DNA of 64,000 nt from Ciona intestinalis (taxonomy: Eukaryota > Chordata > Ascidiacea > Phlebobranchia > Cionidae): assembly GCF_000224145.3 (NCBI RefSeq), contig NC_020169.2, forward strand, positions 1,277,479 through 1,341,478. The letters are read 5' to 3'. Position 1 is the stretch's first letter. Each line of letters opens with the position of its first letter. The position numbers and the translations under genes are program-made. Below are positions 25,501 to 36,774 of the stretch, one piece after another. Under the pieces are notes generated by a model. The model worked only from the letters and a program-made list of their open reading frames with translations, was not told the origin of the DNA and searched no databases.

Positions 25501-26054
25501 GTATCCACACATGGAAACCAAAGGCGAGCACAGTTTTCCAAGCCAAATGTAAAAAGATGGGCAGCTCTTTCTTTTAATGATCCTTCTGCGTCAGGTACAA
25601 CAAAATGTATTCCCCCCTTTGGGTTTTCCAGAGTAAAATCCATGCTCACACATAGGGGTTTCTGCTCTTTTATTGTTTTAGAGACCTCTTGTGGCACGCG
25701 AATTGTTATTTCTCCATGATAACCAGTATCTGGATCCACACTTTCCACAGCTGTGAGATGACAGGTACTTAAAACATCAATGTTTCGCGACTTTGGGTCT
25801 CGTTGAGCTAAATCCAGAGATGGATCTTGGTATTGAAATGTAGCTTCATGGTTGTTGACACACACACGATGTATCCGGGATTGTTTGCTGTTAACTTTAA
25901 TAACTCTGATGTCCGATTTCTTGGGTTGTAGCATCAATTCGACGTAGCCCATAAGGGCACGACGTTGAAAATTTATGGAAGTGATGCATAACAGTTGGTG
26001 ACTCAGTTTGTATGGTCTCTGAAAACTGCTCGACTTTTTATCTTTTCGATCCAT
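22590..26054 (-). CDS. TAF2: TFIID subunit 2 (TAF2), intronless
   Basis: One open frame of 1154 residues (human about 1199). The N-terminal part has the M1-aminopeptidase fold (KLSHQLLCITSINFQRRALM; GLENCARLWFPCVDTYSEPC; DEAYQDTLPYASVSVFSVNL). At the place of the zinc site it reads RKHMARALSEQFFGCFMARE, so the HEXXH catalytic motif is absent, as known for TAF2. HEAT-like helices follow (about 650-980), then a low-complexity tail with a Lys/His tract (about 1111-1127) and an S/P-rich end. In TFIID, TAF2 contacts Initiator DNA and TAF8. The complete lack of introns is striking because neighbouring orthologues keep many; retroposition followed by loss of the parent is one explanation. The start is the first ATG and is followed by family-typical sequence. 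Confidence 0.96.
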   Translation of the reverse strand: MDRKDKKSSSFQRPYKLSHQLLCITSINFQRRALMGYVELMLQPKKSDIRVIKVNSKQSRIHRVCVNNHEATFQYQDPSLDLAQRDPKSRNIDVLSTCHLTAVESVDPDTGYHGEITIRVPQEVSKTIKEQKPLCVSMDFTLENPKGGIHFVVPDAEGSLKERAAHLFTFGLENCARLWFPCVDTYSEPCTWKLEFTVEDSMTAVSCGDLVETVYTPDRKRKTFHYVLSIPTAAPNICLAVGPFEILVDPNMHEVTHFCLPQLMPLLEHTTETCHKVFEFFEEVLSFRFPYSCYKQVFVDEAYQDTLPYASVSVFSVNLLFSKIVLDQTPITRKHMARALSEQFFGCFMARESWNDYWVPAGIAGYLYGLWLRSTFGNSEYRDWIASETQQLCQYETTVGPVVLHNTGKDSFLGRHFPHQHPHTVSPAYYKMMRCKSHLVMRQIENRIGPQLLLQAFNKLLSLANTSAQQKVISSTWSTMLLSTAGFLKSTYSVSGKDISNLIDQWVHKGGIVRFNSKFVFNRKRNTVELDIKPDIINKGTQKYVGPLTVRVQELDGSFNHTIQIEENTTKHDLPCHSKSRRNKRKKIPLLNGEEVDMDLSFMDPDSPVLWIRIDPDVNIPRLVNFEQPDYMWQYQLRYERDVIGQSEAIGALEAFSTPATRNALTDIIENEHYYYKVRMQACKSLANTANAMVNTWTGPPAMLNLFTRFFCCDTSPPIVRMNNFSNFQQYFLQKQLPVAMSMLRNTHGVCPKEILHYLFGLIKFNDNSKNKYSDNYYRSALVDALNNTITPAVTLQSDQKVTADSMPMDIHTIVDEVTRFLNLEKHLPSYRYTITISCLRAIRNLQRNGHLPSDIELFKSYAAPGFFRDVRLAAVGCLVDVIKANKNVDELHWLLDLAREDRVAEIKYGIIRALVRNPPFQKGDKSLLNNAEIVEKLWSYINHETFYDPRLRCEAIDLYFKLFGKGRPQCLPAPQFGVVVNLKEKRTQINPNTAHDKRGYEGHDYPRLKRPTSMPMSSYGEDQSNKLTMKIKLGGPSRSSSLLDTDDVLAAQSLLSLSHGDIPSRPSTPGGGNEPSSWQMSPKFSGGDFSLSSTPNMMHGHSSMPQLLSKDKKKKKKHKHKHRHKRGDSDWSSPATPSSSVHSPFAAVNSPLE

Positions 26055-26867
26055 AGTAAAAATTGATTAAGAATTGAGATTAATTCATATATTACATCGT
26101 TAATATAACATTTACTCTGCATTTGTATAAAAATATGAGAAAATTATGTTACGAAGGTCTGTTAATGGCGATTGCCAATTTAAACACGTAATAAACGAGT
26201 TAAACGACGGTAAAAACAGCCTAGAATTACCTATAAAAAGAGGCTGACTAATGTTAACATACCCCGTCCAATATATATTTCATAAAAGCCTATTAACAAA
26301 GTCTCTGCAAGATTTGTAGCATTACATAATTGGCACTAATCGTCATTACATGATTCATAATTCACGTTGAAACATTAAAATAGATATTTACGAGTGTAAC
26401 ATATTTCGTTTGACTCACAGCACAAAGTTTTTTTTTGTTTTCTCTCCCCCTTCTCTTTTCTGAATTAAAAAAGAAACAAGTAGTCAACTTTGAAGAAGTC
26501 TGTTCCGTAAGAAAAAAGAAACATACAAGGCCAGACAAAAAGTGCTTTAGGAGAATGCAAACAATACGATAGCGAAACAACTGACAACGAAGTGAGTACA
26601 AATGTTAATGTTTACGTTGCTTTTAATGATTTGAACCGGCATAATGTGGTAATTAAAGTGTAAATCAAATATGCTTTCACATTTTTTTAAAAAGAGTTAT
26701 AATTTACCTTAAAATGTGAATAAAGTGCTGTAAGAAACAGATTTTTGTTTACGCGTCATACGGGTGTGGTCACTTATCTTTATTGTATGTATTGGTATTG
26801 TAAACTCTATTTTTGCCACCGTTTAGGTTAAGTGACATATTTGGAAAATATCCTTGAAAACATCACA
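26055..26867. promoter_or_regulatory. Bidirectional promoter region between TAF2 and RSU1
   Basis: TAF2 (-) and RSU1 (+) diverge from this 813-bp spacer. It has poly-purine/pyrimidine tracts (about 26425-26525) but no TATA box or other motif I can assign with confidence. Confidence 0.45.
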
Positions 26868-29800
26868 ATGTCCAAGTTAAAGAAGATAGTGGAGGATTCC
26901 AAGAATCAGAAAATGAAAGTAATTGATCTAAGTGACCGAGGAATTCAAAATCTTAATGAAGTTCCTGGACTGAGTGAGTTGCTTTATTTAAATTAGTTTC
27001 AACTGCTATAACAAAATTGCAACAAGCTGTTGTTCAATTGGTAGACCAAACTCATGCATGGGCACGACCATAGAAGTAAATCAAACTTAACAACATAATT
27101 AATAATGATTTTACGCCACCAAATGATAAATACAGTATATCCGAACTTTGCTTTGTTTTGGGTGTAAACATTATTACCCCTGTTGTGACGTCACCAACGG
27201 TTTCGGTGCGAGCAGCGCCTGTCGTGATGTTACTGATATGTGCCAAAGATATGGCTAACAATGTTATTGTCCATATACACAGTATCTGGCATGCGAAGTC
27301 GTATGCAAACCCGTGTCCAATTCCGCTTGCTGCAGCGAAATCCGGACAAAACAGACAAAACGGACAAATTTCGGATACTGTGTACAGCCACCTTAAAGGG
27401 CCTAAACACACCCCAAATGTACTTCGCTTTAATCGATAGAGTGTGTTTTTCTAATTCCAACGACACCTTACTTGTTTTAATCGGTTCTGTATAACCAAAG
27501 ATATTCCAGCTCAAACACCGTGAAATTCAAAAAACTGATTTGAAAGTTGCGTGGCGAAAAAAATTGAGAAGTGTACTACCCACGTGACAAACACGTAACA
27601 AAGTTGTTGAAGCGTGGCCGCTCTCATTCAGAAAGGCGAGAGGCAGTGTTTTCAGCGAAAAACGAGAGAACAAAAAAAACGCAAAAAAGCACAAAAAAAA
27701 CGCAGGTTTCGCTTTTACGAATGAATCAGTCACGTGACTAGTACGTTCCTAAGTCACAATCACGGAGCTGGTAGTAAAAAAAAGATAGCGCTAGAGATCA
27801 CTGTTTGAGGACGAATATCTACGCCTATACTGGACCAATTTTAATAAGCAAAGTATTTTTGGAATCAATAAAACGGTCGCTGTATGAATTTACCATAAAA
27901 AATAAAAGTGACGTGGGGTGTGTTTAGGCCCTTTAAGGTTATTTTATTCTAACAGTGATGCTGGAACATGTCACACACTTGACAATGAGCCACAATAAGT
28001 TAGCTGCAGTCCCACCAAGTATTGGGGAACTTGTCAACCTCGAGATGCTCAACTTGTTTAATAATCATATTGAGGAGTTACCAACTTCATTAAGTGGATT
28101 GATGAAACTGAAGATATTAAACTTGGGGTAAACAGACAATGTTTTTGTTCGACATATATATATATATATATATTAAATACTGCGGATATTAGGTCAAGTT
28201 TGAAAATTTGACATCTGTTCTTTATTAAGACTTTTTAATGAAGAAAATTTTGATACCTAATATTCAAATACCCTGTATGTGTTTTAAACAATTAACAACG
28301 GTCCATGGGAGCCATGCGAAAACAGTTTAATAATTCTTTAAATTTCTTTTTTACTACCAAATGGGACAAGAAAACAGAATAAAAATATGTCCCACCTTAC
28401 CCCACCGTGCTATAGTCTATTTAGTAGCCTATAAATATTAAAAATAAATGTTTAGGCTGTTTCACTTTTAGCATTGTACAACACTTGTACTAAATTAATC
28501 ATAAAATTTCAGAATGAACAGATTGAGTCATTTACCTCGTGGTTTTGGTTCGTTTGCAAAACTTGAGATGTTAGATTTGTCGTACAACAACCTCAGTGAA
28601 AATTCTCTTCCCTCTAATTTCTTCTTCATGAGTAAGTTTAGTTGTGTGCAATACTACCTAGTTGTGTGCAGTACTACCTAGTGCCTACATTATTTCAACA
28701 CAGAGAGTCATAAATCTATGTCACTGCAAAAATATGTTTTAGTTATACTTTTTATGCCTGCGTGAAGTCATTAAAATCTAAAATCTGGCAATGCCATCTC
28801 CACCTTATGCTCAGATGCACATTATTCTAATGTGCACAGTCATTAAACGCCATCAACATCATATATTATTTCAAATCAAAATATTGTTTAAATTACAACA
28901 TTATTTTCTCGGTAAAACATGAATTAAAATTTAAAGTTTGGAAAAGAGCACTGGTTAAAAAGTGGGTTTTTCAACCAACATACAGTAACTCACTTAGTTT
29001 GAACATATACCCAAAACAAATTAATATATATATAATTGTAAGGAGAGTGCTCGTAAAGTTTATTTTTTATTTAACAAAGTATTTTAATTCAATTCATCAC
29101 GAGTTTAACTTACAGCAACCCTGCGTACATTATATCTCGCTGATAATGATTTTGAGACGTTTCCAGCAAATATTAACAAACTGCAAGATATGCAAGTGGT
29201 GAGTTTATCAAGTTGTAATTTGTTATGAATCATGATACACTGTGATGTGGTACATTGTTAAGTGGCCCTGCATGCTATTCTCGCCAATAGGTTTTGTTCA
29301 AGGCTCAATGCTGCTATTATTATTGGCATTTGTGTGCTTGAGCAACACACTTAAAGAAGATTGCTCCAACCCAGTGGTCATTATTAGTTCTAAATTGTCA
29401 TCCTATATATGCTATATGGTATGTTAAATAAAATGCAAAAAAATCCCTTGCATATATAGGTGGAACGTGGTAACTTTTGTGAAACAGAACATCTGTGTTA
29501 CCACGACTGATGTTGCCACGTGAAGATAAATAATTTAGTTCTAATATGCCAACCCAGCCCATGTATTCACAATCTCTCAATTCAAAGTAATATCAAACTT
29601 CCTGCCTACATATAAACTGTATACATCCTGCTTTACAAATGTCCCCAATAGCTGTATTGCTATTTGATATATTTGATTTATTTTTATTAACAATTTCCAG
29701 CTGAGTTTAAGAGACAATGATTTAATCTCACTTCCCAAAGAAGTTGGGGAGTTATTAAAATTAAAGGAACTTCACATCCAAGGAAACCGACTGACAGTTC

Positions 29801-30803
29801 TGCCACCTGAATTAGGTAAGAATAAATAAATAATATAAATAATAATATGTTTAAAACCACTTTTGTTGATTTCTACTATATGGCATAGCAGGTTTTTTTA
29901 GGGAAAAGTGTACCAATTCTTTAAGTATATTAACTCATAGTAAATATTTCTTTAAAATGAATGAAAGCAACCAGTTACCAAAACATCTACAAACTGTATT
30001 GCTATTGCCTGCAGTAACTATAAGATACAAAAAAATATAATAATTTTTTTTTTAAATATAATAATTTTTTTGTGCAAGATCATATGAATGGCAGTTTCCG
30101 ACTTTATACACCCTTAGAGTCCTAATTTTTTATGTTTTTTCTTATTTAAAAAAAGTATCTTAATAAAAGTAAAATCACCAATTTCATCACATTTCAGGCA
30201 ACTTGGAGTTGACCGGACCTAACAATGTTTTTAAAGCTGATCGTAACCCATGGGTGGCTCCCATATTGGAACAATTCATGTTAGGAAACTCTCATGTGTT
30301 TGGTTACATTAGATCAGATACATACAAGTAGTAAGTGATTCATTCATTTTTGCTATATGTGATTAGTGAACACCTATATGCACATTAGACATTACCTTAG
30401 GTTTTTTCATACGTATATGTTTATGCTTGTGCTGTAAGGTTTTCCATTGAGGGGCAACACACAGCCCTCTGCTTATGGCCCTGTTAATATAAAGTCAAAT
30501 TGATGCAGAGTGGTGAATGAATTATAATACGTAAATATCGTAAAACAGCTCTAGGTAAAGATTAGGTTATTCATTTCATTGATAAAGTGGATACCACAAA
30601 CCCACAACCCATGAAAGGTTAAGAAACACTAACATAATCCATCAGTATTTAAACTATTTATCACACGACCACAGAATGAACTTGAGTTATGTTGTTTCAG
30701 TTTGCACGGGCGACACATACACGCCGAACCTGCCCCTCCACCCAAGAAGGATGACAAAGCGAAAAAAGCGTGCCGCAAACCACTGCATAACAAAAACAAG
30801 TAG
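26868..30803 (+). CDS. RSU1: Ras suppressor protein 1 (leucine-rich repeat, IPP complex)
   Basis: Seven exons: 26868-26973, 27956-28127, 28513-28631, 29116-29198, 29701-29815, 30198-30330, 30701-30803 (276 residues; human 277). It opens [14 protein letters not shown], and [10 protein letters not shown] follows. Regular leucine-rich repeats come next ([60 protein letters not shown]), then [11 protein letters not shown] and a basic, proline-containing tail. RSU1 binds PINCH1 in the ILK-PINCH-parvin adhesion complex and dampens Ras signalling. The large first intron hosts a TTAA-flanked element, intron 2 a MITE and intron 4 a SINE. The start ATG lies 814 bp from the divergent TAF2 start. Confidence 0.97.
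27393..27936. mobile_element. TTAA-flanked inverted-repeat DNA element (piggyBac-like, non-autonomous)
   Basis: TTAA at 27393-27396 and at 27933-27936 brackets an element whose ends are exact inverted repeats starting AGGGCCTAAACACACCCCA. The inverted match also runs three bases outward over the TTAA (ACC / GGT). TTAA duplications are typical of piggyBac (also Kolobok) elements. No transposase frame is visible. It lies in RSU1 intron 1. Confidence 0.65.
28158..28174. repeat. (AT)n microsatellite
   Basis: Simple dinucleotide run in RSU1 intron 2. Confidence 0.9.
28250..28416 (+). repeat. MITE copy 13, 5'-truncated
   Basis: Family body and right end (TTACCCCACCGTGCTATAG) are present; the left terminal repeat is missing. 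It lies in RSU1 intron 2. Confidence 0.85.
28651..28681. repeat. 21-22-bp tandem duplication
   Basis: The unit TAGTTGTGTGCARTACTACC is repeated twice just after an RSU1 donor site. Confidence 0.8.
29246..29545 (+). mobile_element. tRNA-derived SINE, diverged copy
   Basis: Aligns by eye with the better copy at 36899. Shared blocks: GTTCAAGGCTCAATGCTGCT after the B-box, GAGCAACACACTTAA, CAGTGGTCATTATTAG, ACGTGGTAAC, and ending GCCACGTGAAGATAAA. It lies in RSU1 intron 4. Confidence 0.7.
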
Positions 30804-32358
30804 ATCCCAAACTCACATAACACTCGTACAGCTTGTCTAGTCAGCTTTTACACCATGGTGTGATAAGCTGCATGCTCTTCAGTAACTGGTGGTTCCATCA
30901 TTAATCTCACAGAGATTGAATGCATAGCATCACTAATAATCATCTACTGTATGTAATTTTACTAACTGAATGCACCTTACTACACATTTCTGTTTATAGT
31001 ATATTTCTGTTTTTCATTTAATAGTGTTACCATATCTAGTATATTGTAACATTGCAAATATGATATTGGTTTTTATTTAATTCTGGATTTTGTGTGGTCT
31101 AACACTTTATGGTTACAATTTTTCCCCTCTTGTCCTATTACACAAAATCTTGCTAGTATTTTATATACCAGCTTGACATAAACAATGAAATTCTTTATAT
31201 TAAAAAATAATTTGTAATGTTGGACAATATTATTACTTTCCATCAATTCCAAAATTTTTGCTTTGCTGAATTCTTTACTTTCTTTTTATTGCATATATTA
31301 ACCAGCATTCAAATTTATATCCTCGTAGTTGAACAAACTATCATTTAATTTAAAACTCAGTATCTTTTATTCCTTCCACATTTTTATGAAACATCACAAT
31401 TCACCAAATGTTTCCATGACTGTGTTTATTAAGGCATGTCTCACTTGTTCCGAAAACCTTCTTCAGAAAACGTTTTGAGTTCCTCAGTTGCCCACCCACA
31501 ACTTTTTGCTTGCAGGCACGACCGCAAAGCAAAGTGCCCATGTATACAACAAGAACGTTAGTTCTTCAGAAAGCCCTTTCCGAACCAATTTACGCTGAAA
31601 GACATTTGTGCAAAGCGATTTTTGTATTTTCCTTTTTTTCTTCCGTTCTCAACTTTTAGTGTCTTATCATGTGTATATAAATATGTTTATCTTATCGTAA
31701 TAATGACAAAATATTAGGTATCTGCATTTCTGTACATACATACCTACGTTTGCCAGTTAAAATCATAAAATATGTGTTTGCAAAGATTTTTGATTCGTTC
31801 AGATCAATTTTTGCTTATAATTAAAATGTATACGTTGAATTTCAGTATTACTCGGTATGTGGTGTTGTTGCACTATTTGCTGCTAAAATGTATAAATAAA
31901 TATAAAACTATACTGTTTATGATTTGTTATTTACTTAGGAAACCTTAAATGTTTGTAACCAACTAGGTATGTTCGTGACAAAAACCTAAGTAAGCAAAAA
32001 TTGTTCACAAACAAAAAAGAGGACGAACAAAGCATGTTCTTGGCGGACAATAAAATGTTTGCAATGGAGAAAATCTGTTTGTAGCAGGCAGATACAATTG
32101 TGCTCTTTTTCTATGTGGTTGTGGTCTTCAAAGAGGATTCTCACAGAACGCTACTTAAAAAAATAAAAAATAACATTTGAAATGCTCAAGCATGTATTCG
32201 GGCGTGATACAACAGCAGCTTGAAAAATAAATAGGCAATTTATTAGCACAATGATTTTCCCGCAAAAAAACGAGCGGGCGTACTGCAAATCCATTTCTAC
32301 TGTCTATAAAAGACGGCGTAGTGAACTTCTCAAATCATGTACAATATTTGTAAATATC
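30804..32358. other. Convergent 3' region of RSU1 and the RING gene
   Basis: Long AT-rich 3' flank. AATAAA signals occur near 31894 on plus, and at 32239-32244 (TTTATT) on minus about 115 bp past the RING stop. No other gene or repeat recognised. Confidence 0.5.
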
Positions 32359-34921
32359 TCAAGTGTACGTATAGAACGGTGTGAAATTGTCGGAGTAAAA
32401 GCGCGGTTGTTCATTTGAGGTGGACGAACCACTAGCTTGTGATGTCATAGGTACGTTTGTAGTTCCGGGTCTGCATGGGAATTCGTCGACCGGTTTTCGG
32501 CAGATAGGACACGTGCTGTGCTAGGGGAATATTAAGACGTGTTAAATTACGGCTTTAAAGTGTGGGAACACAGGAGTGTCACTCACCAGCTCTAACCAGA
32601 GCTTAATGCAATGGACGTGGAATACGTGGGAACAACCCAGCTTGGTTGCATTGTGGCCTACTTCGAATTCTTCCATGCAAACCGAGCATTGGCATTCGTC
32701 CCCTATACATGGATATAAGTTATTAAACATATGCGGAACCCATATCGTATAATTAGTCTGAATAATATACTTATACAGAATCGTATTAGGAGGCCCGAGG
32801 CCAATCGTCAGGCATTAACTATTCGTTGTTCTTTCTCGGAATTGGCGCCGACAAAGCAGGAATAAAAGAAGATAATCCGCAGACTTGGTTCGCTGAGTAA
32901 TTAACCCGTTCTTTGTGTCCGGTCATTTTACCGAGTAACGTTTTATTAACACGACCGTTCAACCACAACCAATGATACGGAATGCATGGATTTTGAATAG
33001 GTTGTAATTAAATATGAAGGTAATATACTGAAATATGTTAATAATGTCCTTAATACTTGCTTTTGTACACAAGTACCGCGATAAGGTATCTAATAATATA
33101 GAGGAATTGCTTGAAGCAACGCTAATCCGGAAAAAAATCAGACCAAAAATCTACGCAGATTATGTCAAAGGAGATATGATGGCACCCAAAGTCGAGTGCG
33201 AAGCGGTTGCGGGTTTGGCGTGTTTATACACATACCAAAGTTCAATATATACGAAAGTCCAAGATTATTTTCCGCAGCTAATCTTAATCGATGGAGAAAA
33301 CGTTTTTGTTCGCTGACGTCATTTGCTCTGCGTGGCGGAAAATCAAAAGAGCGAAAATTGTCCGCTTGCGATTGTTTGTATTCGAAGCAGTTGTTCGCGG
33401 AAATAGACAAATATAAGTCCACGTTCCAGGGCAGTCGTGACTGCCGTTGGGCGAACATAGCGCAAACAAAAACAAGCAACCGATACATTCATGGAATTCA
33501 CTCGAAATTATCCACTGTGTAAAGTCAGGGAGATTTACAAACAAGAGATGACGAGCGCTGATCGTTCAAACTGATGGAAACGCCTTATTTCCGTGGCTGT
33601 TGATGGCAAATTTTCTTGGAAACCTAACCGCCGTAAACTGTGTGAAGCGAGATACAGAGTTCATACCCGAAGTAGCGGTTTACGAAACCGGGATCACGCA
33701 AAGGTGAGACTGTTATTGGATTGTTCTTCACCTATTCGTGATTAAATTACCGCCGACGGATAAAGAACGCGGCGCTTAAATAAAGGCACTTTCTCACGCT
33801 TTAGGGATTTTAATCTGTCGTCTTTATCCCGGGTATTACATTTCATATTCGACGCTTATTGATTGATCCCAAAACGCTGTACAATATATGATAACAGTTT
33901 GATTTTGATCTAATTGTCGGATGTTTACCTCAACTCATTGTATTAAGTTACACAATTGCACGTTTTAAAATGGTTGCTTGTGGGAAATAAACTCTGACAA
34001 CGTTTAACGCCTGATATTATTGACACTTATTTTCCGCAAGTCACGATTTTATCCATGGGCGACTGATTCGAGAGATGGTGACCCTTCGGTGACACGGAAC
34101 AGATTCTTCGTGTAAGCAAAACTAAACAGACGGTGACGGTCTATAGACCCACGGTCGCGGTTTCAGGTTATTTTGGTAAGTAAGAGTCATTCTGGTTATA
34201 TTTACCGGGTAAATAGGCACGATTTCAAGCCTGCAATAAACATTAATCTTTTCAATAGTGACAGTGATCGTTATGATGAAGAAATTGGAGCTTTGTATCT
34301 AAATTCCAGCAGAGTAAATATTGATCTGCGTAACTCTAGCCTCGTAGCGAGTGAACTTTCGTCGACCCCTCGCGGCGTCGTTTCCCAAAAGGACAATAAA
34401 GTGGAGCACCATCGTAAAATCGCAAGTTTTGTTTAAACTTTACGCCGTGCGCGCGAGCGGGTTCGTTTCGCTCGTGGCGTTTGACCGTTACTTGACCGTG
34501 TTCGCGACAGGGTCATGCGCAGTTCATGTTTTGAGAAAGTCTGTGGCACGTCGATGGGGTTGCTGATACTTACCAGCATGCTACAATGAACGTCAATACC
34601 CGTCAGCCGCACTCGGGAAATACATGAACTACCTCATGTGTAATAAGAGTTGCTGTGTAGCTTTATTTCGTTTCTTTACTGATATCAATACTTTTGCAAA
34701 CGTACATTAATAAAAAACAAATATCAAAAAAAGTTTGTAAACAATATTACGTTAAAGTAACATACGTCGGACTTACCAGTATGATCCTTATTGACTACAA
34801 TGACAGGAAGATTTGCAACAGTTCGCTTGCTAGCAGGTGGCGAACCTGTGCTGTTTTCCAGCCGTCCAACCAGTTGCAGCACTGCAGATATTCTTTCCAG
34901 ACAATCAGGAACAGATACCAT
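32359..34921 (-). CDS. short RING-H2 E3 ubiquitin ligase, RNF126/RNF115-like
   Basis: Three minus-strand exons: 34777-34921, 32587-32702, 32359-32520 (140 residues). The first exon contains LENSTGSPPASKRTVANLPV, resembling the linker before the RING in RNF126/RNF115 (ENTGPPPA...LP). The RING-H2 is canonical: C54-x2-C57-x14-C72-x-H74-x2-H77-x2-C80-x10-C91-x2-C94, with WLELHSTCPICRKPV across a splice. A short S/T-rich tail ends YTYT. Such enzymes transfer ubiquitin with E2 partners in quality control and receptor sorting. Full-length relatives have an N-terminal zinc ribbon for ubiquitin binding and about 300 residues. I find no upstream exon for it before PPTC7, so this is either a truncated paralogue or its 5' exons are elsewhere. 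The ATG at 34919-34921 has no obvious acceptor next to it. Confidence 0.8.
32703..34776. other. 2.1-kb intron of the RING gene
   Basis: Richer in CpG than the surroundings (notably 33300-33700 and 34330-34560). Open frames on both strands here (for example plus 33035-33316) show no family signature, and I do not call them genes. Confidence 0.5.
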
Positions 34922-36774
34922 GATTATATTAGTTTAAGCGGTCGGGTAAAACAGACCGAACGAAACGTCTGAGATGGGTAAACAAACTATGTTAACACTG
35001 AAGCATCGGGCTGGCAAATCTAATTAAAGAGCGCCTATATTACCAACGTCATGGCAAACATAATCAAAATACCAGCTGCCTTTTATAGATGTCTATTTTA
35101 CGCCGTATTTGTAGCATTTCCTTTTAATTAGCTTATTTTCCTGAACCAAACTATTCGCTGTGGACGCACACTGCAGAAAGCATAGGATATAAAGCACAGA
35201 CGGTTAACGAAGTGATCAACGCACAGAAATCGCCTTTTTCCTCGTGCTGACCTTTCGGCAACCCCGGGCTGCCGAGGACGCCTCGTTCCTTTTCAAGCCA
35301 AAGAAGAACGATTGTTGTGATAACGGAAGCCGTCGACTCGATTCAGGGAATTAAAATTCACAGCAAGGAATAAATTGTGCCTCTAAACCACCTTCCTGCG
35401 AAAGCAACACAAACAAGCTGGCTGTGGCGAGTATTACGCAATTCGTTCACAAAGAATGCTTCTGTTTTACTAACTCTCAAGTTACACGTAAAGTCCTCTA
35501 TTTGATAGCTTTAAATTACAAATGTCGTGCATGTATTCGACCTCTTAACTGCGTTGGAATATTTACAAGGTCAAAGTCTGCCACTGCACCGACTATAGCT
35601 CTTGGAATGCCACTCAAACTGCTCTATTGAAGCATTGCATTTGGAACGTGTTTAAAATTAGCGACGCCTATTACCTGTTGCATTGTGCTGCTGGTTTTAA
35701 ACTTCGTGCTCCGTCATACCATAGATCATAATGTACAGCGCATTCCATTATATATCACTTAAATAAGATGACTTATTTAAGTACATATTTAAAAACACAA
35801 ATATTGGTTGGAAATATAATTTAAGGTAAAAACAAGCAGACTGCACGTACAATGAATACGTATACAGAACGATTCTATAAAGCCACAAAATTACCAGAAT
35901 CTTAGTTAATGGTTTTGAATGGTTTGTTGTGTGCGCGTGATACAGTCACTACACTGCGGTTACTACTGTATGTGTTGTGTGCGAGTTTTGTGACGCAATT
36001 TAGCTCACTATGACGCCACAGACAACACAGGAAACGCTTGTAAAGCAAACAGTCCCTTGCTACAACACAAGAGACTGTGATGTAATTTAGTAAATTTACC
36101 ATAGTAAACGATTGATAACAGAAAGTGTGCAGTATCATCAAGAGTCAAACAGCACAACAGTTTTTTTTTTCATAAAACAACATAGAAGAAAAAAATCGAA
36201 CGTGTAGGTCCAATCATAAAGCAACAACAATAATAACAATATTATATGACAAGATTGTGAAAACAAAGCAAATGTCTTTGTTGGAATTTTGCAATATATT
36301 AACGGAAGTTGAACCATTAGGCAGTTAAAAAAACTGAAAAATCTTTCAAAACTTTGCACAGTTGTTCATTAACTGAACCGCTAATACTGAAGTGTGTTTC
36401 GACATTATTTTAGGTTCGCAAGTGCATGCACTATCATACCTAATATCAGTGCAAATAAATGCAGGAACTTGCCAGATTTTTTTTTCTACAAATTTTTTAA
36501 CATAATTTTGTTTTGACCAACCTTGATCAAGCACATTAAAAATTTACTTTAAACATTGAAAATAAAACATCTAAAAATAAAAATTGTCCGCCATGTGGTG
36601 CAGGTGGGACATACAGAGAAATCTGTAAAACAACAACCAAGCAAGAGGGTGCTATCTTCTGCTGACTCGCCTCGTTACGACTCATCGATATTGAACCCGC
36701 GAGTTTGGTGAGGCAGAACCATTGGATGAAATGTGATGGTCTGTTTGCGAATTTTTGTTTAATGTAGAACTGGT
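34922..36774. other. Intergenic between RING gene and PPTC7
   Basis: Promoter side of the RING gene and 3' flank of PPTC7. I searched it for RNF126 zinc-ribbon exons and found none. No recognised repeat. Confidence 0.5.

Noticed and set aside
26362-26601. Minus-strand frame in the TAF2/RSU1 spacer
   Set aside because: Produced by polypyrimidine tracts; composition unlike real proteins here.
27052-27514. Overlapping frames in RSU1 intron 1 as a nested gene
   Set aside because: Four mutually overlapping frames on both strands at one place indicate lack of stops by composition, and part of the region belongs to the TTAA element.
33035-33544. Protein-coding gene from overlapping open frames on both strands
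   Set aside because: Several short frames overlap on opposite strands inside the RING-gene intron, none with splice signals or a family signature.
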